Of a stretch of 64,000 bases of DNA, positions 10,586 to 22,605 are shown piece after piece. A program made the translations under genes and the position numbers. The DNA comes from Cycas panzhihuaensis (lineage: Eukaryota; Cycadophyta). Within the stretch, counting starts at the first letter, position 1. Each line of letters begins with the position of its first letter. The DNA lies in contig CM041465.1 of NCBI GenBank assembly GCA_023213395.1, positions 2,418,001 to 2,482,000 of the forward strand, written 5' to 3'. The notes below the pieces were generated by a model that worked only from the letters and a program-made list of their open reading frames with translations, did no database searches and had not been told where the DNA came from.

Positions 10586-11330
10586 ATCAAAATATTTTGG
10601 AGAAAAAGATTAAAGTTGATTCAAAAGAAAGAAAGAAAGAAAGAAATATATAGCATTCTCCATGAAAGATACATATATGAAAGTTAATAATTAAAGGATT
10701 ACTAATTCTATTTTTATAAACATAAAACCATTTGAAATAAATGGTAATAGGTTTATAAAAGTAGAAGATGAAATAATATAAGTCTCTCAAAAAGAAAACC
10801 TCATATAATTCACCTCATACTACTGACAGATTATATAAATATAGAGTAAAATTCATATTCATATAATATATCATAAAAGAAACACATTATTTACATAATG
10901 AAGGAATAATCTCACTCGATAAACAACTAGTTTTCTAAGTATAATGGATTTCTTATTACCTCCTCCTAAGGATAAGAAGATTTTAAGATCTTGCCCCCAG
11001 CTAAGATCCTCCACGGCCCATGATTCCCACGTGGGTCTACCCTTTCAGATACTTTATTTTATTCTTAAACCCATAATCTTAATCGCCACAGTACTTAAAT
11101 CTTTATCTTCAAAATCTAATAGTTTATGCTCTTTATGGAGTGGTAGTTTATACTCATTTTAGAATGAGGTGCCCCCAGCAAAATGATGAAATTCAATTTA
11201 GATAATTATCCAAGATAAAAGAGATAAGAGCATCAACTTTAGTATTAAAGGTCCAAGGAATATACTAGATAATGACTGAAGAAAATAATAATAATAATTA
11301 TAAAGCATGATGGTGAAGGAGAATGAGTTG
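10586..11330. other. No gene seen
   Basis: AT-rich remnant of the ancient element, with a GAAA run near 10630. Small ORFs at 10587-10790 and 10944-11162 carry no recognisable motif. Confidence 0.5.
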
Positions 11331-11659
11331 TAAAGAGTGCACCTAATATATCCCAACTAGTTGATAGACTAAAATCTGAGAATCAGAATATATGATGATA
11401 GGTCCAAGATAAGAGTGAGAGATATATCAAATAAGGCTCTAATAATGGCAGAATATTTGGCTTCATTATTAGTTGCTCTAAGTATAAATAGGCTAGTAGA
11501 GAGGAGAGGATGACCCAATTGGTTAGAGATCACCCAAGAAACAATAGATAGTCTTAGGCTATCTTTATTACCTCTATTAATGAATATACTCAATGCCATG
11601 AGAATATAGGACGGGTATTTAGAGATAGTGTGAACAATAAAGAAATGTGTGATAATCAA
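11331..11659 (-). pseudogene. Archaic RNase H relic of ancient Tat-like element
   Basis: The minus-strand frame 11369-11659 aligns along its length with the archaic RNase H of the younger Tat element (37142-37639). The stretch ATNNEAKYSAIIRALFD corresponds to ATDNKAEYMAIIKPLTD, and downstream IRCTLYNS corresponds to VRCPYLRA. The catalytic D-G pair is lost (FINRG). This identifies the surrounding remnant as Tat lineage. The fragment is short and decayed; homology rests on my alignment by eye. Confidence 0.65.
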
Positions 11660-13060
11660 TTAGTAAGGAGATGGTAGTGAATAAGATTAGTTCTAACTAT
11701 ATTAAGGAAAAAGAGAAATCATAATTAAGATAACCATGATCAATAAGAATAAAAGGTGTCAAGAAGGGTTCAATCATAACTAAGGCCATGGTGGACCCAA
11801 GCAGCTAGACTTTAACATCTAGAATGACTCATCCAAATGAAACCAACCCATTATATAAATAGGTAGGGACAAAGCCATCACGCAACTTGTCTTGGATTAC
11901 AAGAGGATGATAATAATATACTTTTTTTTTTGCTTTTCTTTCTTTACTTTTTTTTTAAAATTGATTTACAACTTCCACTTTTTTTTAATATTTACAAGAA
12001 AGGATTGATAACCATCCAATTATGAAGTTATTTTACTCAAACAATAAGGATTTATCCTTTTTAATGGAACCTAAAATAAAATACACTAATCTCCTTGAGG
12101 ATTAAACCACAGAAAAGAAAGGAAATCAAAATCATAATGTCTCCGAATATAAAGGGAAGAAGACATAATGAGTACTCACTTCTTAAAGCTTATTATATGA
12201 GTGAGAAATTGGTTATAAAAGTTCAAAGGAAAAAGCAATTGAAATAAGTGCTTTAGAATGGTAAAAGGGGGCACAACATGATGAAATGACCCAATATTAT
12301 GATCATCATGAGTGAAACCAAAAAACACTTACTTCAAGGAATCCTTACATTGATTATTCTCCTCAGGGGAAGAGTCCAATAAAGGTATTGATCTATTAGA
12401 TAGCCTTGAACTAATAAAAGAATTCGATCCCAATGACATTAATTTCTTTTCTTAAAAGTGAAAATGAATTAACTAAATAAGGATGAATTCCTTAAGGCTA
12501 AAGAGAATGTTAAACTTTAGGGGAAAAGGGGAGATGACCTGATTCAAAATGGTTCTAGTCTTATAAACATATTGTAGAAAATATTTATGAGCTAGGGGTG
12601 GGCTATATAGAATCAATTCACAATAATATATGAAATAAAGGAATGTCTAGTAAAAACTTTAGTGGGAGTATAATGGAATATAAAGAAAACATTCCTAAAA
12701 TCATATCTAATACATGCTGTGAAATAAGTGAAATAAACATGGATATAATAGATGTGCCAACCTTAACCAAGATGAGGGAAAGATCAAGTGAATGAAGTTT
12801 AACCTCTAAGGATACATGTGCGGTAGATTGATTAATAGTAGAAATTAATCTCATCATCTTGGGGTTGAATCGCTTCTTTAAATGACTTAGGTATAGTACT
12901 TTTTGAAGAACAATTCTTCCAATTCAATAAGTTAAGGTCATCAAAGTATGACCCTTGAGATGCTTATAAGTCAAAACTAATAGGACATTCAGCAAGAAGT
13001 TTAGGAACCTCATTAAGGCAAATGTCAATATCATGCTCATGAGAAAGTTGAATAAGTTGG
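11660..13060. other. Decayed internal sequence, no RT or integrase recognised
   Basis: Between the RNase H and gag relics there is only 1.4 kb. ORFs such as 12618-12857 contain no catalytic motif. In the intact Tat element this interval would hold protease, RT, RNase H and integrase, so these are deleted or unrecognisable. Confidence 0.5.
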
Positions 13061-13169
13061 CTCAAAGAATGTCAAAAGGTCTCAATAGGTAGCTCTTCAT
13101 TAAGGATGAAAGATGAATCAATAGGAGATCTTGCAAAAGAATGAGAGCTCTCGTCCTTAGGATAAAAGT

Positions 13170-14023
13170 CAATTTGAGGGAAAGACTAGTCCAAAGAGGA
13201 CTCACCACCTGACTCATAGAGAGATATAAAAGAATGTATAGTGTCATCAAGACGGAAACTACCAATAGGACTAGTTACAATTGATGGTCCTTCATCTTGT
13301 TGCAATGTAAAAGGAGTGGTGGAAGGCAGCAATTAGGTAACTATCTATATAGGACACAAACTGGCTTCACATTCTTTTGATAGAATTTGACATTAGTATA
13401 TGATCGTGCTAATCATTTGAAGACTGGTATTGGGAGGCTTAACCTAGTGAGAAATTAATAAAGGTAAAATTATACATTAATGAGTTCATTATATAATAGA
13501 TTGATAGATTTGGTTAAGTAAGTCTTTAGAAATTTAAGGATTACATAGGATCCAAGTAATATTTTTTAAAATCTTTTATAGATTTATTATCCATTGGTCT
13601 AATTTCAAAAAGGCTTTTTTATTCCACCAAAAAAGGAAAAGTGATATCAAATTTACTTATAAATACAACCATTAATTGTTGGAATGAGAAAATTATATTT
13701 TGAGGTAATTGGTAAAACCACATGAGTGTAGTACCTCATAATATCCTCAGGGAAAGTCTCATCAATAAAATGTCATTAGGTATATGATAAGTGTGTGGAA
13801 AAGCAAATTTCTTAATGTGTCTTAAAGGATCTAATCCTGGTATCTCCTTGAATATGGATAACATAAAAATGCAAGAGGGAAGGCTATGAAGGAATACAAC
13901 ATGTGGAAAAGGGCTCTTCTTATAGATAAGATTGTCTATAAATAATGCTCTTGCACAAGAAGAGGATGGTCTCAATAGCTTTCTAAGTTGAGAATAGGGT
14001 GTAATTTCCATCACTTTAAACAA
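13170..14023 (-). pseudogene. gag relic of ancient Tat-like element
   Basis: The minus-strand frame 13736-14023 reads GLDPLRHIKKFAF then HIPNDILLMRLSLRIL and, past a stop, WFYQLP, with FEIRPMDNKSIKDF further on in a shifted frame. This is the retrotransposon gag pattern of Tat elements; compare QDPAEYIRSF, HILMKLFPRSF in the Tat gag at 46411-46893. It starts only 15 bp from the decayed primer binding site, so the gag N-terminus or leader is shortened. Confidence 0.65.
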
Positions 14024-14038
14024 GAAAACAAATGGTAA

Positions 14039-14056
14039 TCCCTAGTGTAGTTGCTA
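14039..14056 (-). other. Decayed primer binding site of ancient Tat-like element
   Basis: tccctagtgtagttgcta aligns with tccccagtatggtcgcca at 47906-47923; the mismatches are all transitions. It marks the start of the right LTR at about 14058. Confidence 0.5.
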
Positions 14057-14057
14057 G

Positions 14058-14719
14058 AAAGATGACACACTTTAGTTGGACCTAAACCAAATATCTTTTA
14101 ACTAGTGGTATGTTTCCTTTGTTTCAATTCTAAGCTAAGAGATAGGAAGCCTAAGAGAACCTAAGAGACTACCTTTGACAACTCCTTAGAGGGATTCTCC
14201 ACCTAATTATGCTATTTAATAAAGGTATGAATGAAGCAACAAAAGGCTAGGATGTAAGAAGGTGATTGAGTCCACTAGCCTATACAATCAGATGGAGGAG
14301 TTCTGAGTTTAGGATTATATTGACAATGTTTCTTGTATCCTTCCTAAGGACTCCTTTCCTCCTATTCTTTAAACCTTTTGAGTTTTACTAAAACAAATGA
14401 GAAGGGATAAGTGATGGAAAGGTTTCTCTCTCTCTCTCTCTCTTTTAAAATGAAATAAAACACAAAAATAATCAATAAAACTACTAGATCTATCCACCTT
14501 CCTTTTAACACATAAATAAAAAAACTAAATATGCATGTAATGTATTTTTTTTTTATAGAATGAAGCACACTAAAATGAAAAAGAAACTACTTCATTTAGA
14601 TGTAACATATACTTTTCAATGAGGAAGAAACTAGTGTGAAATGTAACTAACATGACATATAACTATATATACAAATCACCAAGAGATCGAATAAGATGTA
14701 ATATCTCTATGAAGCTTTT
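14058..14719 (-). repeat. Right LTR of ancient Tat-like element, first part
   Basis: The last 70 bp match positions 1-66 of the left LTR; the rest corresponds to LTR sequence left of the window. It includes a (CT)n run at 14424-14444. It is interrupted by the chromovirus at 14720 and resumes at 28287. Confidence 0.55.
14715..14719. repeat. Target site duplication of chromovirus, left copy (ctttt)
   Basis: Repeated at 28282-28286. The other LTR copy preserves the empty site gaag-ctttt-gttcc at 63-76. Confidence 0.93.
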
Positions 14720-15090
14720 TGTTACCTAACTTATCTAGCTAAGTTATGTAAACCACTATGGAACTTTGTGCATGTTGCATCTAGCGAGCCAATGGTATGC
14801 ATGGTCACTGCCGTCTAATAGAATGTAAGGCCGCTTAGGCTGCCAATAGGATTACATGTATAAGACCCTCTTTTGTCTATATAAGGGTCATAAATTGTAA
14901 ATGATGGTTATCTTAATAGAACATTTTATAAAGATTGAGCTGTGGTACTTTCTATCTTTAGTGATCATTTAGTGCTGTAGTGTTCCTATGAAACTCTTAG
15001 TTAATTTGTTTGCTTTATTAGATAAGAAGACGCTACTGCAATTGTCAATTCTTTGCTATCTCAAGAGTGCTGGTGAGAAGAAATGTCTCA
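14720..15090 (+). repeat. Chromovirus 5' LTR
   Basis: 371 bp, TGTTAC...TCTCA, matching 27911-28281. Confidence 0.95.
14878..14885 (+). promoter_or_regulatory. LTR TATA box
   Basis: TATATAAG, preserved at 28069-28076 in the 3' LTR and placed in the middle of the LTR as expected for U3. Confidence 0.6.
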
Positions 15091-15092
15091 AG

Positions 15093-15104
15093 TGGTATCA
15101 AAGC
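15093..15104 (+). other. Chromovirus primer binding site
   Basis: TGGTATCAAAGC, a one-base variant of the initiator-tRNA-Met complement, two bases after the LTR. Confidence 0.85.
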
Positions 15105-16337
15105 TGTGTTACGATTGTGGGAAGCTGCCTGAAATTTTTTTTTTTTTTTCTTGTCAGATCGAGTACTCTCTCTAGTAGAGAATGAGGAAAGACCTTCAGT
15201 TAGTACTCTCTCCACAGAGATTGAGGAACGGTACTAAGATAGTCCAAGAGTTGGGAGAAAATGAAAATTCTTTTCCCAAGTAACGTTAGTACTTTATCCT
15301 TTGTCTTTCATCTAGTTTTAATTTCATTTCTATATTTCAATTTCTATATTAAATTATATCTAAAGGGTAGATAACACTGCTAGGTAACTATCCTTTCTCC
15401 CTCCCACCTCCTTTCCTAGGTAGATAACACCACATGGCAGATACCTAAGTAGTTAGGTAGAGACCTTATACCGGGGGTCTTTAAATATTAAAGGGATCTG
15501 TCATTCTGGCTAATTGTATAGTGGCCCTCTCGCCCTTTATGTGGAGGATTGGAGTAACACTCCTGAGCCAAGCCCTAGACAGAACTTGGCTATGGAAGTG
15601 TGCCTCCATGTACCTTCGGGTATATAGAAAGACCCCTTTAGGTCCTAATCCTTTCCTAGCATAGGTAACTATTGACCGCTAAAGTCTTGTAGTACAATGG
15701 TTAGCAGTTAGTGCCACGAAGCTACCTGTCCCGAACTTCTATAGTTTATTAGCAAGCCTATAAGATCAAGCAAATCTTGTCTAGTGGTTGGTATAATACT
15801 TTGGTATCCATATTCTATGTTTAGACCGTAAGTCACCTCACATTTAAAAAAAAAAAAAGATTTATCCTCTTTGAACTCAAAACATCGGCATAGTCGGACC
15901 TTTGTAAGAAGGAGAAAAAAAAACAAGGAAGAAAAGAAAAGAAAAGAAGAGAGAGAGAGAGAAAAAAAAAAAATTACCCTTACAAGTATATACCTCATTT
16001 TGATTAGCACATTATACTGGTCAGTTTTCACTACGTTGGTATATACTAGAGATTTTCATGATTTTTAGTACCTAGTCACCGATGGGTCCCACCCCCCCTA
16101 CACTTCATATGGCCCATTTGAATAAGATTTTTGTACTTGTTTGAGAGAACCTAATATCTTGTTTATGTAACTTTCTTTGGGGTCATTAGGCTATAGACAC
16201 CCCACAATCTCCCTATTCGTCCCCTTCTCTTTCCCTTAATAACTCCCTTTTTCTTACATCCCATTCTTTCTTGATCTTTCCCACTTCATTCATTCCCTTT
16301 CTTTCTACTTATTCCCACCTCTTTATGCCCTTTCTCC
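15105..16337 (+). other. Chromovirus leader, no gene seen
   Basis: 1.2 kb of untranslated leader with a T15 run near 15130 and an A/GA-rich tract at 15920-15973. ORFs here (15708-16031, 15871-16068) are low-complexity shadows. Confidence 0.65.
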
Positions 16338-17160
16338 ATGGCTCTTCAAAGCAACACTGACAAAATCTTGGCACTCAAGACCCAAGTCACCAATATGCAA
16401 GATAAAATAGAGAATTTCGACCACATATGCTAGGAGGTTAAAAATGAAGCAGCTACTATGCGGGCAGAATTTAGCTCAAGATTGCAAAACCTAGCATCCC
16501 ATGAAGATGTTTAATATGTAATTAAGAGGTTGAACAACTTCTCTCCTCCACTGCTAATTGGTCCCACACAGCAACAAATCATGCCTCTACCTCCACGTCA
16601 GCAATAACCATTCCATCATAAGATCAACATACCCATATTTGATCCAGATCTTAATAGGGATAGTGCACGAAGTTGGATTAGTAAACTAGAGTCTTACTTT
16701 ACACTCAACCTAATGTCAGTAAATGAGCAACTTATACTTGCTTCGATCCACTTAAATGGGAAGACACATCATTGGTTTTGATGGTAAAAGTGGGAGTATC
16801 CCTCCAGCCAATCATGGGCATACTTCTTTACCTATTTTTTTGAGCAGTATGAAGACACTTAGAACCAATCCTTTTTCACACAGCTAACACGTTTGAAGCA
16901 AGTATCCTTTGTCAAAGTTTACACTAATGAGTTCTAATTTTTACGTAATCAGGTTGATCAGCAACTTGATAAATATACAGAGATAGATACACATATGTCT
17001 AGACTTAAAGAACATATCCAAATGTGCCTGAAGATAGTCTTCCTATCTACACTAAAGGATGCAATTAATATGGCTAAAGTAGTAGAAGCAAGATTTGTTG
17101 TAGAAAGACCTCCTCTATTTAGACAAGAATCCACTTGGCTTTTATGATCCTGACAAGTTG
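16338..17160 (+). pseudogene. Chromovirus gag
   Basis: Opens at ATG 16338 (MALQSNTDKILALKTQV), a predicted coiled-coil start, followed by the capsid pattern IPIFDPDLNRDSARSWISKLESYF and LILASIHLNGKTHHWF, then a TQLTRLKQ motif (retrotransposon gag family). At least five in-frame stops interrupt it, so it gives no long ORF. Confidence 0.75.
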
Positions 17161-17539
17161 ATATAGCCTGGTCCTAAAGACCATGTCCAACTGACTACTA
17201 ACAATCACACCCATGACCAGAGGACACCCCAGCTATATCTCTCGAGTAGTGCACTGAGGAACCATCTTCGAAGTCCATATACATCACTCCAGCAGAGGCA
17301 AAATGTCATCAGGAATCCAGTCTATGTATGCAATGTTCTAAAAAATAGACCACTGGTCACAATAGAATCTGCAAAGCTAAGAAGATAGTCTTCATAATTG
17401 ACCCAAACTTATCCTTGGATGATGACCCTAAGACTGAGCATGAATATGATGATGAATCCCAAGACCGCCACATTGATGAGTTGTCCCCAAACCCTGAGCT
17501 TGAAGTTTCCTTATCAATGGTTACCTCTATTGCATGTCT

Positions 17540-17919
17540 TGAACCACTTTGAGTCAAAGGAATACTTAGGAAAACCACAATTACCATTTTGATCGATGGT
17601 GATGCATCACTAAATTTCATCGATATCTCCATTGCTCATCAGAAATCTTTACATAAAACCTAAAATAGGATTCACTTGCTCCTTACCTAGTCATCACACC
17701 CTCCATTATGCTAGAACAATAAAAAACCTCACAGTCCACATTGGCTCATATACCCTTGTCTTTGATTTTTATGCCCTATCCATATATGGGTCAGATGCAA
17801 TTCTTGGTGTACAATGGCTCCAGACTCTAGGAACTTATAACACTAATAACTCTCCCATGACCCCCTCCATTATGTTCAAAGATCATATGGGCTACTCTCA
17901 TAAACTTTATGGGATGTAA
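17540..17919 (+). pseudogene. Chromovirus aspartic protease
   Basis: Frames around 17580 read ILIDGDASLNFID, a mutated form of the DSG/DGG-type retropepsin motif, and 17632-17919 supplies the rest (DFYALSIYGSDAILGVQWLQTLG), typical of gypsy proteases. A frameshift separates the two parts. Confidence 0.78.
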
Positions 17920-18060
17920 GCCCCCTAAACAAAGTAATCGCACCCACCTGAATACGTCACAAATTCAATGGTAACATAGGATACATCATTCGAATTAACC
18001 ATATCCAAGCCCCCTCGAGTATCCACCCTGATATCTAGAAAATATTAGATTAATACCAAT

Positions 18061-18864
18061 ATGTATTTGCTCCATTACATACCGCCCCCCTGCCCGATCA
18101 AGGTTTTTACCATACTATTGAGTTACAAAGTTCGCACGATTAGCCTTCAACCATATAGGAACTCCTATTTCCAAAAAAAAGAAATCGAAAAAATCGTGTG
18201 GGAATTGTTGGAAATAGGTATCATCCAACTTAGTAAAAGCCCATATACGGCACCCATCGTTTTAGTTTGCAAAAAGGATGGATATTTCCAACTTTGCATT
18301 GACTATCATGCGCTTAATAAAATCACCATAAAAAACAAGTTTCCCATGCCACGAAGCGATGGCATGTTAGATAAAATCCATGGTGCTGCAATTTTTACCA
18401 AACTTGATTTATAGTCAGAATATTACCAAATCCCTATCTTACTAGAGGATCAACATAAAACAGCTTTCCAAACCCACCATGGCCACTTTAAGTTCTAAGT
18501 CATGCCCTTTGGCCTATGTAATACTCCAACCACCTTTCAAGCCCTCATGAATAAGATCTTTTCCCCATACCTACAAAAGTTTGTCATCGTCTTCTTCGAT
18601 AATATTCTTATCTATAGCTCAAACATGCTTACCCATATCCCGCATCTGGAAATAGTCCTTCAAATCCTAGCTAAGAATAAATTGTATGCTAAGCTCTCCA
18701 AATGTGAGTTTGGGAAATTTGAACTACAATACCTTAGCTATATTATATCCTTTGCATGGGTTTGGGTGGATCCTAATAAAATCTCTATCATCATTAATTG
18801 GCCAATCCCAAAAACCTTGACCCAATTGTGGGCTTTCCTAGGACTTACCAGATTCTATCATTGA
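18061..18864 (+). pseudogene. Chromovirus reverse transcriptase
   Basis: Two open segments (18061-18414, 18502-18864) in one frame, divided by TAG (18415) and TAA stops. Motifs: IQLSKSPYTAPIVLVCKKDG, LCIDYHALNKITIKNKFPMP, MPFGLCNTPTTFQALMN. The catalytic box reads FFDNILIYS where YLDDILIYS is usual, so the last aspartate is lost. It ends with WPIPKTLTQLWAFLGLTRFYH. Confidence 0.92.
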
Positions 18865-18869
18865 TTCAT

Positions 18870-19385
18870 TCGAAATTATGCCATACTAACCACACCCTTA
18901 ACCCACTTACTTCGAAAGGATTCCTTCTTATGGTTCCCCTCAGCTAATGAGGCCTTCCAACATTTAAAGGAGGTCATGACAACCACCCCAGTCTTGGCCT
19001 CTCCTGACTTTTCTTGGCCTTTCCAACTAGAATGTGATGCCTCTAGGTTTGGATTGGGTGCAGTCTTAATGCAGGACTTCCACCCCATCGCCTTCGAAAG
19101 ATGAAAACTCAAAGATCATGAGTGTAAACTTTCTACCTATCAAAAAGAAATATGGGCCATCCTCCATACTATTAACAAGTGGTGATAGTATTTACATGGT
19201 TCTAAATTCACTATCCTCACTGATCATCATAGCCTTCACCACTTATTAGATCAACAAGTCCTCTCAAAAGAGCAGGCTAAATGGGTTGACCGCCTCTAAG
19301 TTTTCAATTTTACAATCACATATAAAAAGGGGAAAGATAACATTGTGGCAAATGCTCTCTTAAGGCCACCTTCACCTACACTTGG
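18870..19385 (+). pseudogene. Chromovirus RNase H
   Basis: Same frame as RT in part, with several stops. Readable motifs are FQLECDASRFGLGAVLMQ, HECKLSTYQKEIWAIL, FTILTDHHSLHHLL and ITYKKGKDNIVANAL, in the family order. Confidence 0.85.
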
Positions 19386-19589
19386 CAATAACACTGGTCA
19401 CACTGAGGACCCCACCATTTATGCCATTTCTTCCCTACAACTGACATGGCTATAGGATTTCGCCACGATTAACTAAAACCAACCTGATTTTACACACTGG
19501 GCTAATAAGGTCCATACTCATAAGGATTGGTCCATCTATAATAATCTTCTCTTATACCAAAATCGCATATTCATACATTCCCACTTAAC

Positions 19590-20640
19590 TTTTATCTTGT
19601 GGATTTTATCAGAATATCATTCTTCCCTTCTTGGCAGTCATTCTAGTTTTGATAAAATTTACTGTAGGATTCGTTCTGATTTCTTTTGGCTAAAAATGAA
19701 ATATACCATCCTTACATTTATCTTAGAATGTGACACATGCCAACGTAATAAAGTTGATACAAAACCCCAACTAGGCCTCCTTCAACCATTGCACATCCCA
19801 GAAGGTAAGTGGCAAGATATTACCATGGACTTTATAATGGGCCTACCACCATCTGCTGCATCTGACTCTATTTTAGTAGTCATAGAGTAGTTGACAAAAT
19901 ATGCCCACTTCTTGCCTATCCACACAACCTATAAATATCCATGTATCACTAACATCTACATCCAGACAATATTTTATTTGCATGGTTTTCCATCCACCAT
20001 TGTATGTGATCGCAACCCTAAATTCACTAGCTCCTTCTGGTAGGAGCTATTTCGCGCATCAAGAACATCATTTAACATGAGTTCTGCATACCATCTACAA
20101 ATTAATGGCTAGTATGAGGTCCTTAAGAAAACTATGGAGACCTACTTACGTTGCTTTGCATCTAACCACTAGTCTAAATGGACATCATGGCTAGCCCTAG
20201 ATAAGTATTGGTACAACTCCTCACATCATTCAGCCATTGGAATGTCCCTATTTTTGGCCCTCTATGGGTATCCCCCACCGTCTCACCACACCTTAGCTAC
20301 TAACCTCTGTCTGATGGTAGTACAACAAAAATTGTTGTATATGGACCAAATTCTCCATGCCCTTAAACAAAACCTCTCCATGGCCCAAAATTGAATGAAA
20401 CAATTAATAGACTACCATCGCTCTGATTGCTCCTTCAATATTGGGGATCTTGTATTCCTTCATCTCCAACCTTATAAGTAACAATCCCTTCACCATCATA
20501 AGAACCACAAACTTATCCCTTGATATTATGGCCCCTATAAAGTCCTTAAACATATTGGTGAAGTTGCATATACTCTTGACCTTCCTCCCACCACAAACAT
20601 CTATAATATTTTTCATGTCTCTTGTCTTCGGAAGTGTCTA
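19590..20640 (+). pseudogene. Chromovirus integrase
   Basis: Zinc-binding HHCC region in 19597-19890 (H...H...CDTCQRNK), then the core starting WQDITMDFIMGLP. The second catalytic aspartate is in TIVCDRNPKF (near 20000), the third residue lies in the NGQTEV-like motif near 20100, now with a TAG stop. Two CAG-type positions (FWQELF, NGQ) are now TAG. The C-terminal GPY-like module reads PLISRYYGPYKVLKHIGEV near 20510-20570 in shifted frames. Confidence 0.87.
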
Positions 20641-20849
20641 AGAAAAACCTATATTCCCTAGACAACCCTTCCAATTTTGGATGAAGAGTGAACCTTGTCC
20701 ATACCTCCAGAACGTATATTGGCTACTAGACAATGCCATCTCCAGAATTGGTCCATTTCAGAATATTTGATATAGTGGACAGGTTGCAACTCTGACAAAG
20801 CAACTTGGGAGTTTGATGAGTTTGTTAAAGAGCACCTACATCTCATATG
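20641..20849 (+). pseudogene. Chromodomain, cut by the nested gypsy element
   Basis: Reads PERILATRQ, ISEYLI*WTGCNSDKATWEFDE, the chromodomain core of chromovirus integrases (WxG...ATWE). The frame breaks at 20849 at the insertion. It resumes in the same frame at 27873 after one TSD copy is discounted, ending at TAG 27897-27899. Confidence 0.88.
20845..20849. repeat. Target site duplication of nested gypsy, left copy (atatg)
   Basis: Repeated at 27873-27877. Confidence 0.92.
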
Positions 20850-21996
20850 TGATCTAAATCTTGAATGGGAAAGTGAAGACTTTAACCAATTGAAACAAAA
20901 TCTAGAACAATTTACATTATTATTAGATAGAATTAGAAATATTTAGAATTTTCTTACAAAACTCCATTTGTTTGTACTCTATTGAGCATGCAAGGGACTA
21001 CTACAGCATTTTGGGAGAGAGAAATTAAGTGTTGGGTGCTCCTTCTGCTGCTACTTGTCCTCTGAAACCTCAGTCTCGAAGTCTACAAAAATGTTTTTGG
21101 TTATTTATTACCAAAAAACCTCGTTTTGGTGAAGAAGAACTGGCTAGCATCTCTTTCTGGGACTACTACAACTACTGTCTTCTCCACTCGGCTGCAACTA
21201 TGATCTTCTGGGCTCCTTCAAGATCCCCGCAACAGGTTTATTCCGCTGCGTTTTCTGTCTTTTTTCTCCCAATGCATATTTTAGTCTTAGAGCCGTTCAC
21301 TTTCCAGAAAAATGATTTTTCTCAAAGCTTTTCATGAATCTTACTCCATGCTACGTTTAGGGCTATGGCGTCCTCTTGTTCCTATCAAAATTCTCTATCG
21401 AGATCCCTAGAATTTCTCTTAAAAGCGTTTTTATTTGGGGCTGTTTTTCCGTTTTTCTATTTCTTAATGGGTTTCAAAATGGCTTGTTAAATCTTGGAAA
21501 AATTCTTTTATTTTGGAGTTTTTCCTCTTTAAATGCATAGAGGACACGTATGTGTACCCTCTCCTCAAATTTCATGCCACACGGTTTCTGTTTATGCTGC
21601 CAAAACCATTTCTGTTTTTCTTATTTTTCTATTTTTTGACTTTTACGTAGTAGTCTCCGCAGTTACGTAGCAGTCTCCATAGTTGCGTAGCAGTCTCCGC
21701 AGGTGTGCGTAGCAGTCTCTGCACCTTACGTAGCAGTCTCCACAGTTCTGTAGTAGTTCCGTAGCAGCCTGTAGTAGCTCCGTAGCAGTCGTAGCACCTT
21801 GGTAGCAATTATAACACCTTAGTAGCACCTTTTTGCACTTGTAGAAATACATTTTTTACATTTTTTTAAGCCTTTTAAAGGCATGTTTCTACTAAATGAA
21901 GACCATTAAACCTTTTTTAAGGCAAATTTCTACTACATAAAGATCATCTACATGAAAAACAAAGTATTTAGAGTATTTCAAAGATCCAAATGATCG
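20850..21996 (-). repeat. Nested gypsy 3' LTR
   Basis: Begins TGATCTAAATC and matches 26721-27872. The inner end is slightly decayed (about 21996). It contains an expanded 20-30 bp minisatellite at 21647-21830. Confidence 0.9.
21647..21830. repeat. Minisatellite in LTR (gtagcagtctcc core)
   Basis: About eight degenerate copies of a unit built on cgtagcagtctcc, shading into gtagtagctccgtagcagt and tagcacctt. The matching part of the other LTR (27575-27710) has fewer, more diverged copies. Confidence 0.85.
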
Positions 21997-22015
21997 AACT
22001 CCTTTTTAGGAGTTC
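21997..22015 (-). other. Nested gypsy polypurine tract
   Basis: aactcctttttagg next to the 3' LTR reads as an A/G run on the element strand. Confidence 0.5.
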
Positions 22016-22030
22016 ATGGCCTCATGAACT

Positions 22031-22605
22031 TTATAGTTGTAGATGAGGGAATTTGATTTTCCCTATCTCCTTATTATACCATTTTGTTTTGCTAGGTACT
22101 TGTCCTTTCTCTACAATTCTGAAGGACTCAATTATGCCTCTTCGAGCCTCGGTCTCCTTCCTTTGAAGAATGCAATCATTTTGCATTGGTTCCTCTTTCT
22201 CTATCCGCAACTCCTCTGGGTTTGGTAAGAGTGGAACTCCATCTTCATCTTCATCCAATATGGATGGCTTGAACATCTTCAAATTTTCAACATTCACTAT
22301 GGAATACATCTTCATAAATTCTAAAAGTTCAAGCTGGAAAGCATTTTCCCCAATTTTCTTCAAGATTGTAAAAGGACCATATCGTAAAGGCTTTAGTTTT
22401 TTGCCTTCACCTTGCAATCTTTTCTTACTGAGATGCAACCAAACTTTATCTTCTTCCTTAAAGGAATGGCTGGTTCTATGTGTATTATGCCACTGCTTGT
22501 ATCTCTGTTGAGATTTTTGTAGCTTCTCTTCAACCTATTGATAGATTTTTCTGATTCTTTCCAAGAATCTTTGTGCCTTTTCATCTCCTTCTTCCTCCTT
22601 TCCAT
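22031..22605 (-). pseudogene. Nested gypsy integrase C-terminal region
   Basis: 22393-22605 and 22031-22438, two overlapping frames. The second carries the GPY/F-like module LKPLRYGPFTILKKIGENAFQLEL and then VENLKMFKPS, followed by an acidic stretch. The tail (residues about 108-128) recalls the start of a chromodomain (VEKGQVPSKTKWYNK), but the rest is not clear. Confidence 0.8.

Noticed and set aside
15680-15730. tRNA-like fragment (tacaatggttagcagttagtgcc)
   Set aside because: Box-A-like only; no box B at the right distance and no cloverleaf.
15870-16068. Lys/Glu-rich ORF over the GA tract
   Set aside because: Low-complexity translation of a simple (GA)n/(A)n tract in the chromovirus leader.
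22170-22511. 113-codon plus-strand ORF
   Set aside because: Opposite the nested gypsy integrase C-terminus; no domain.
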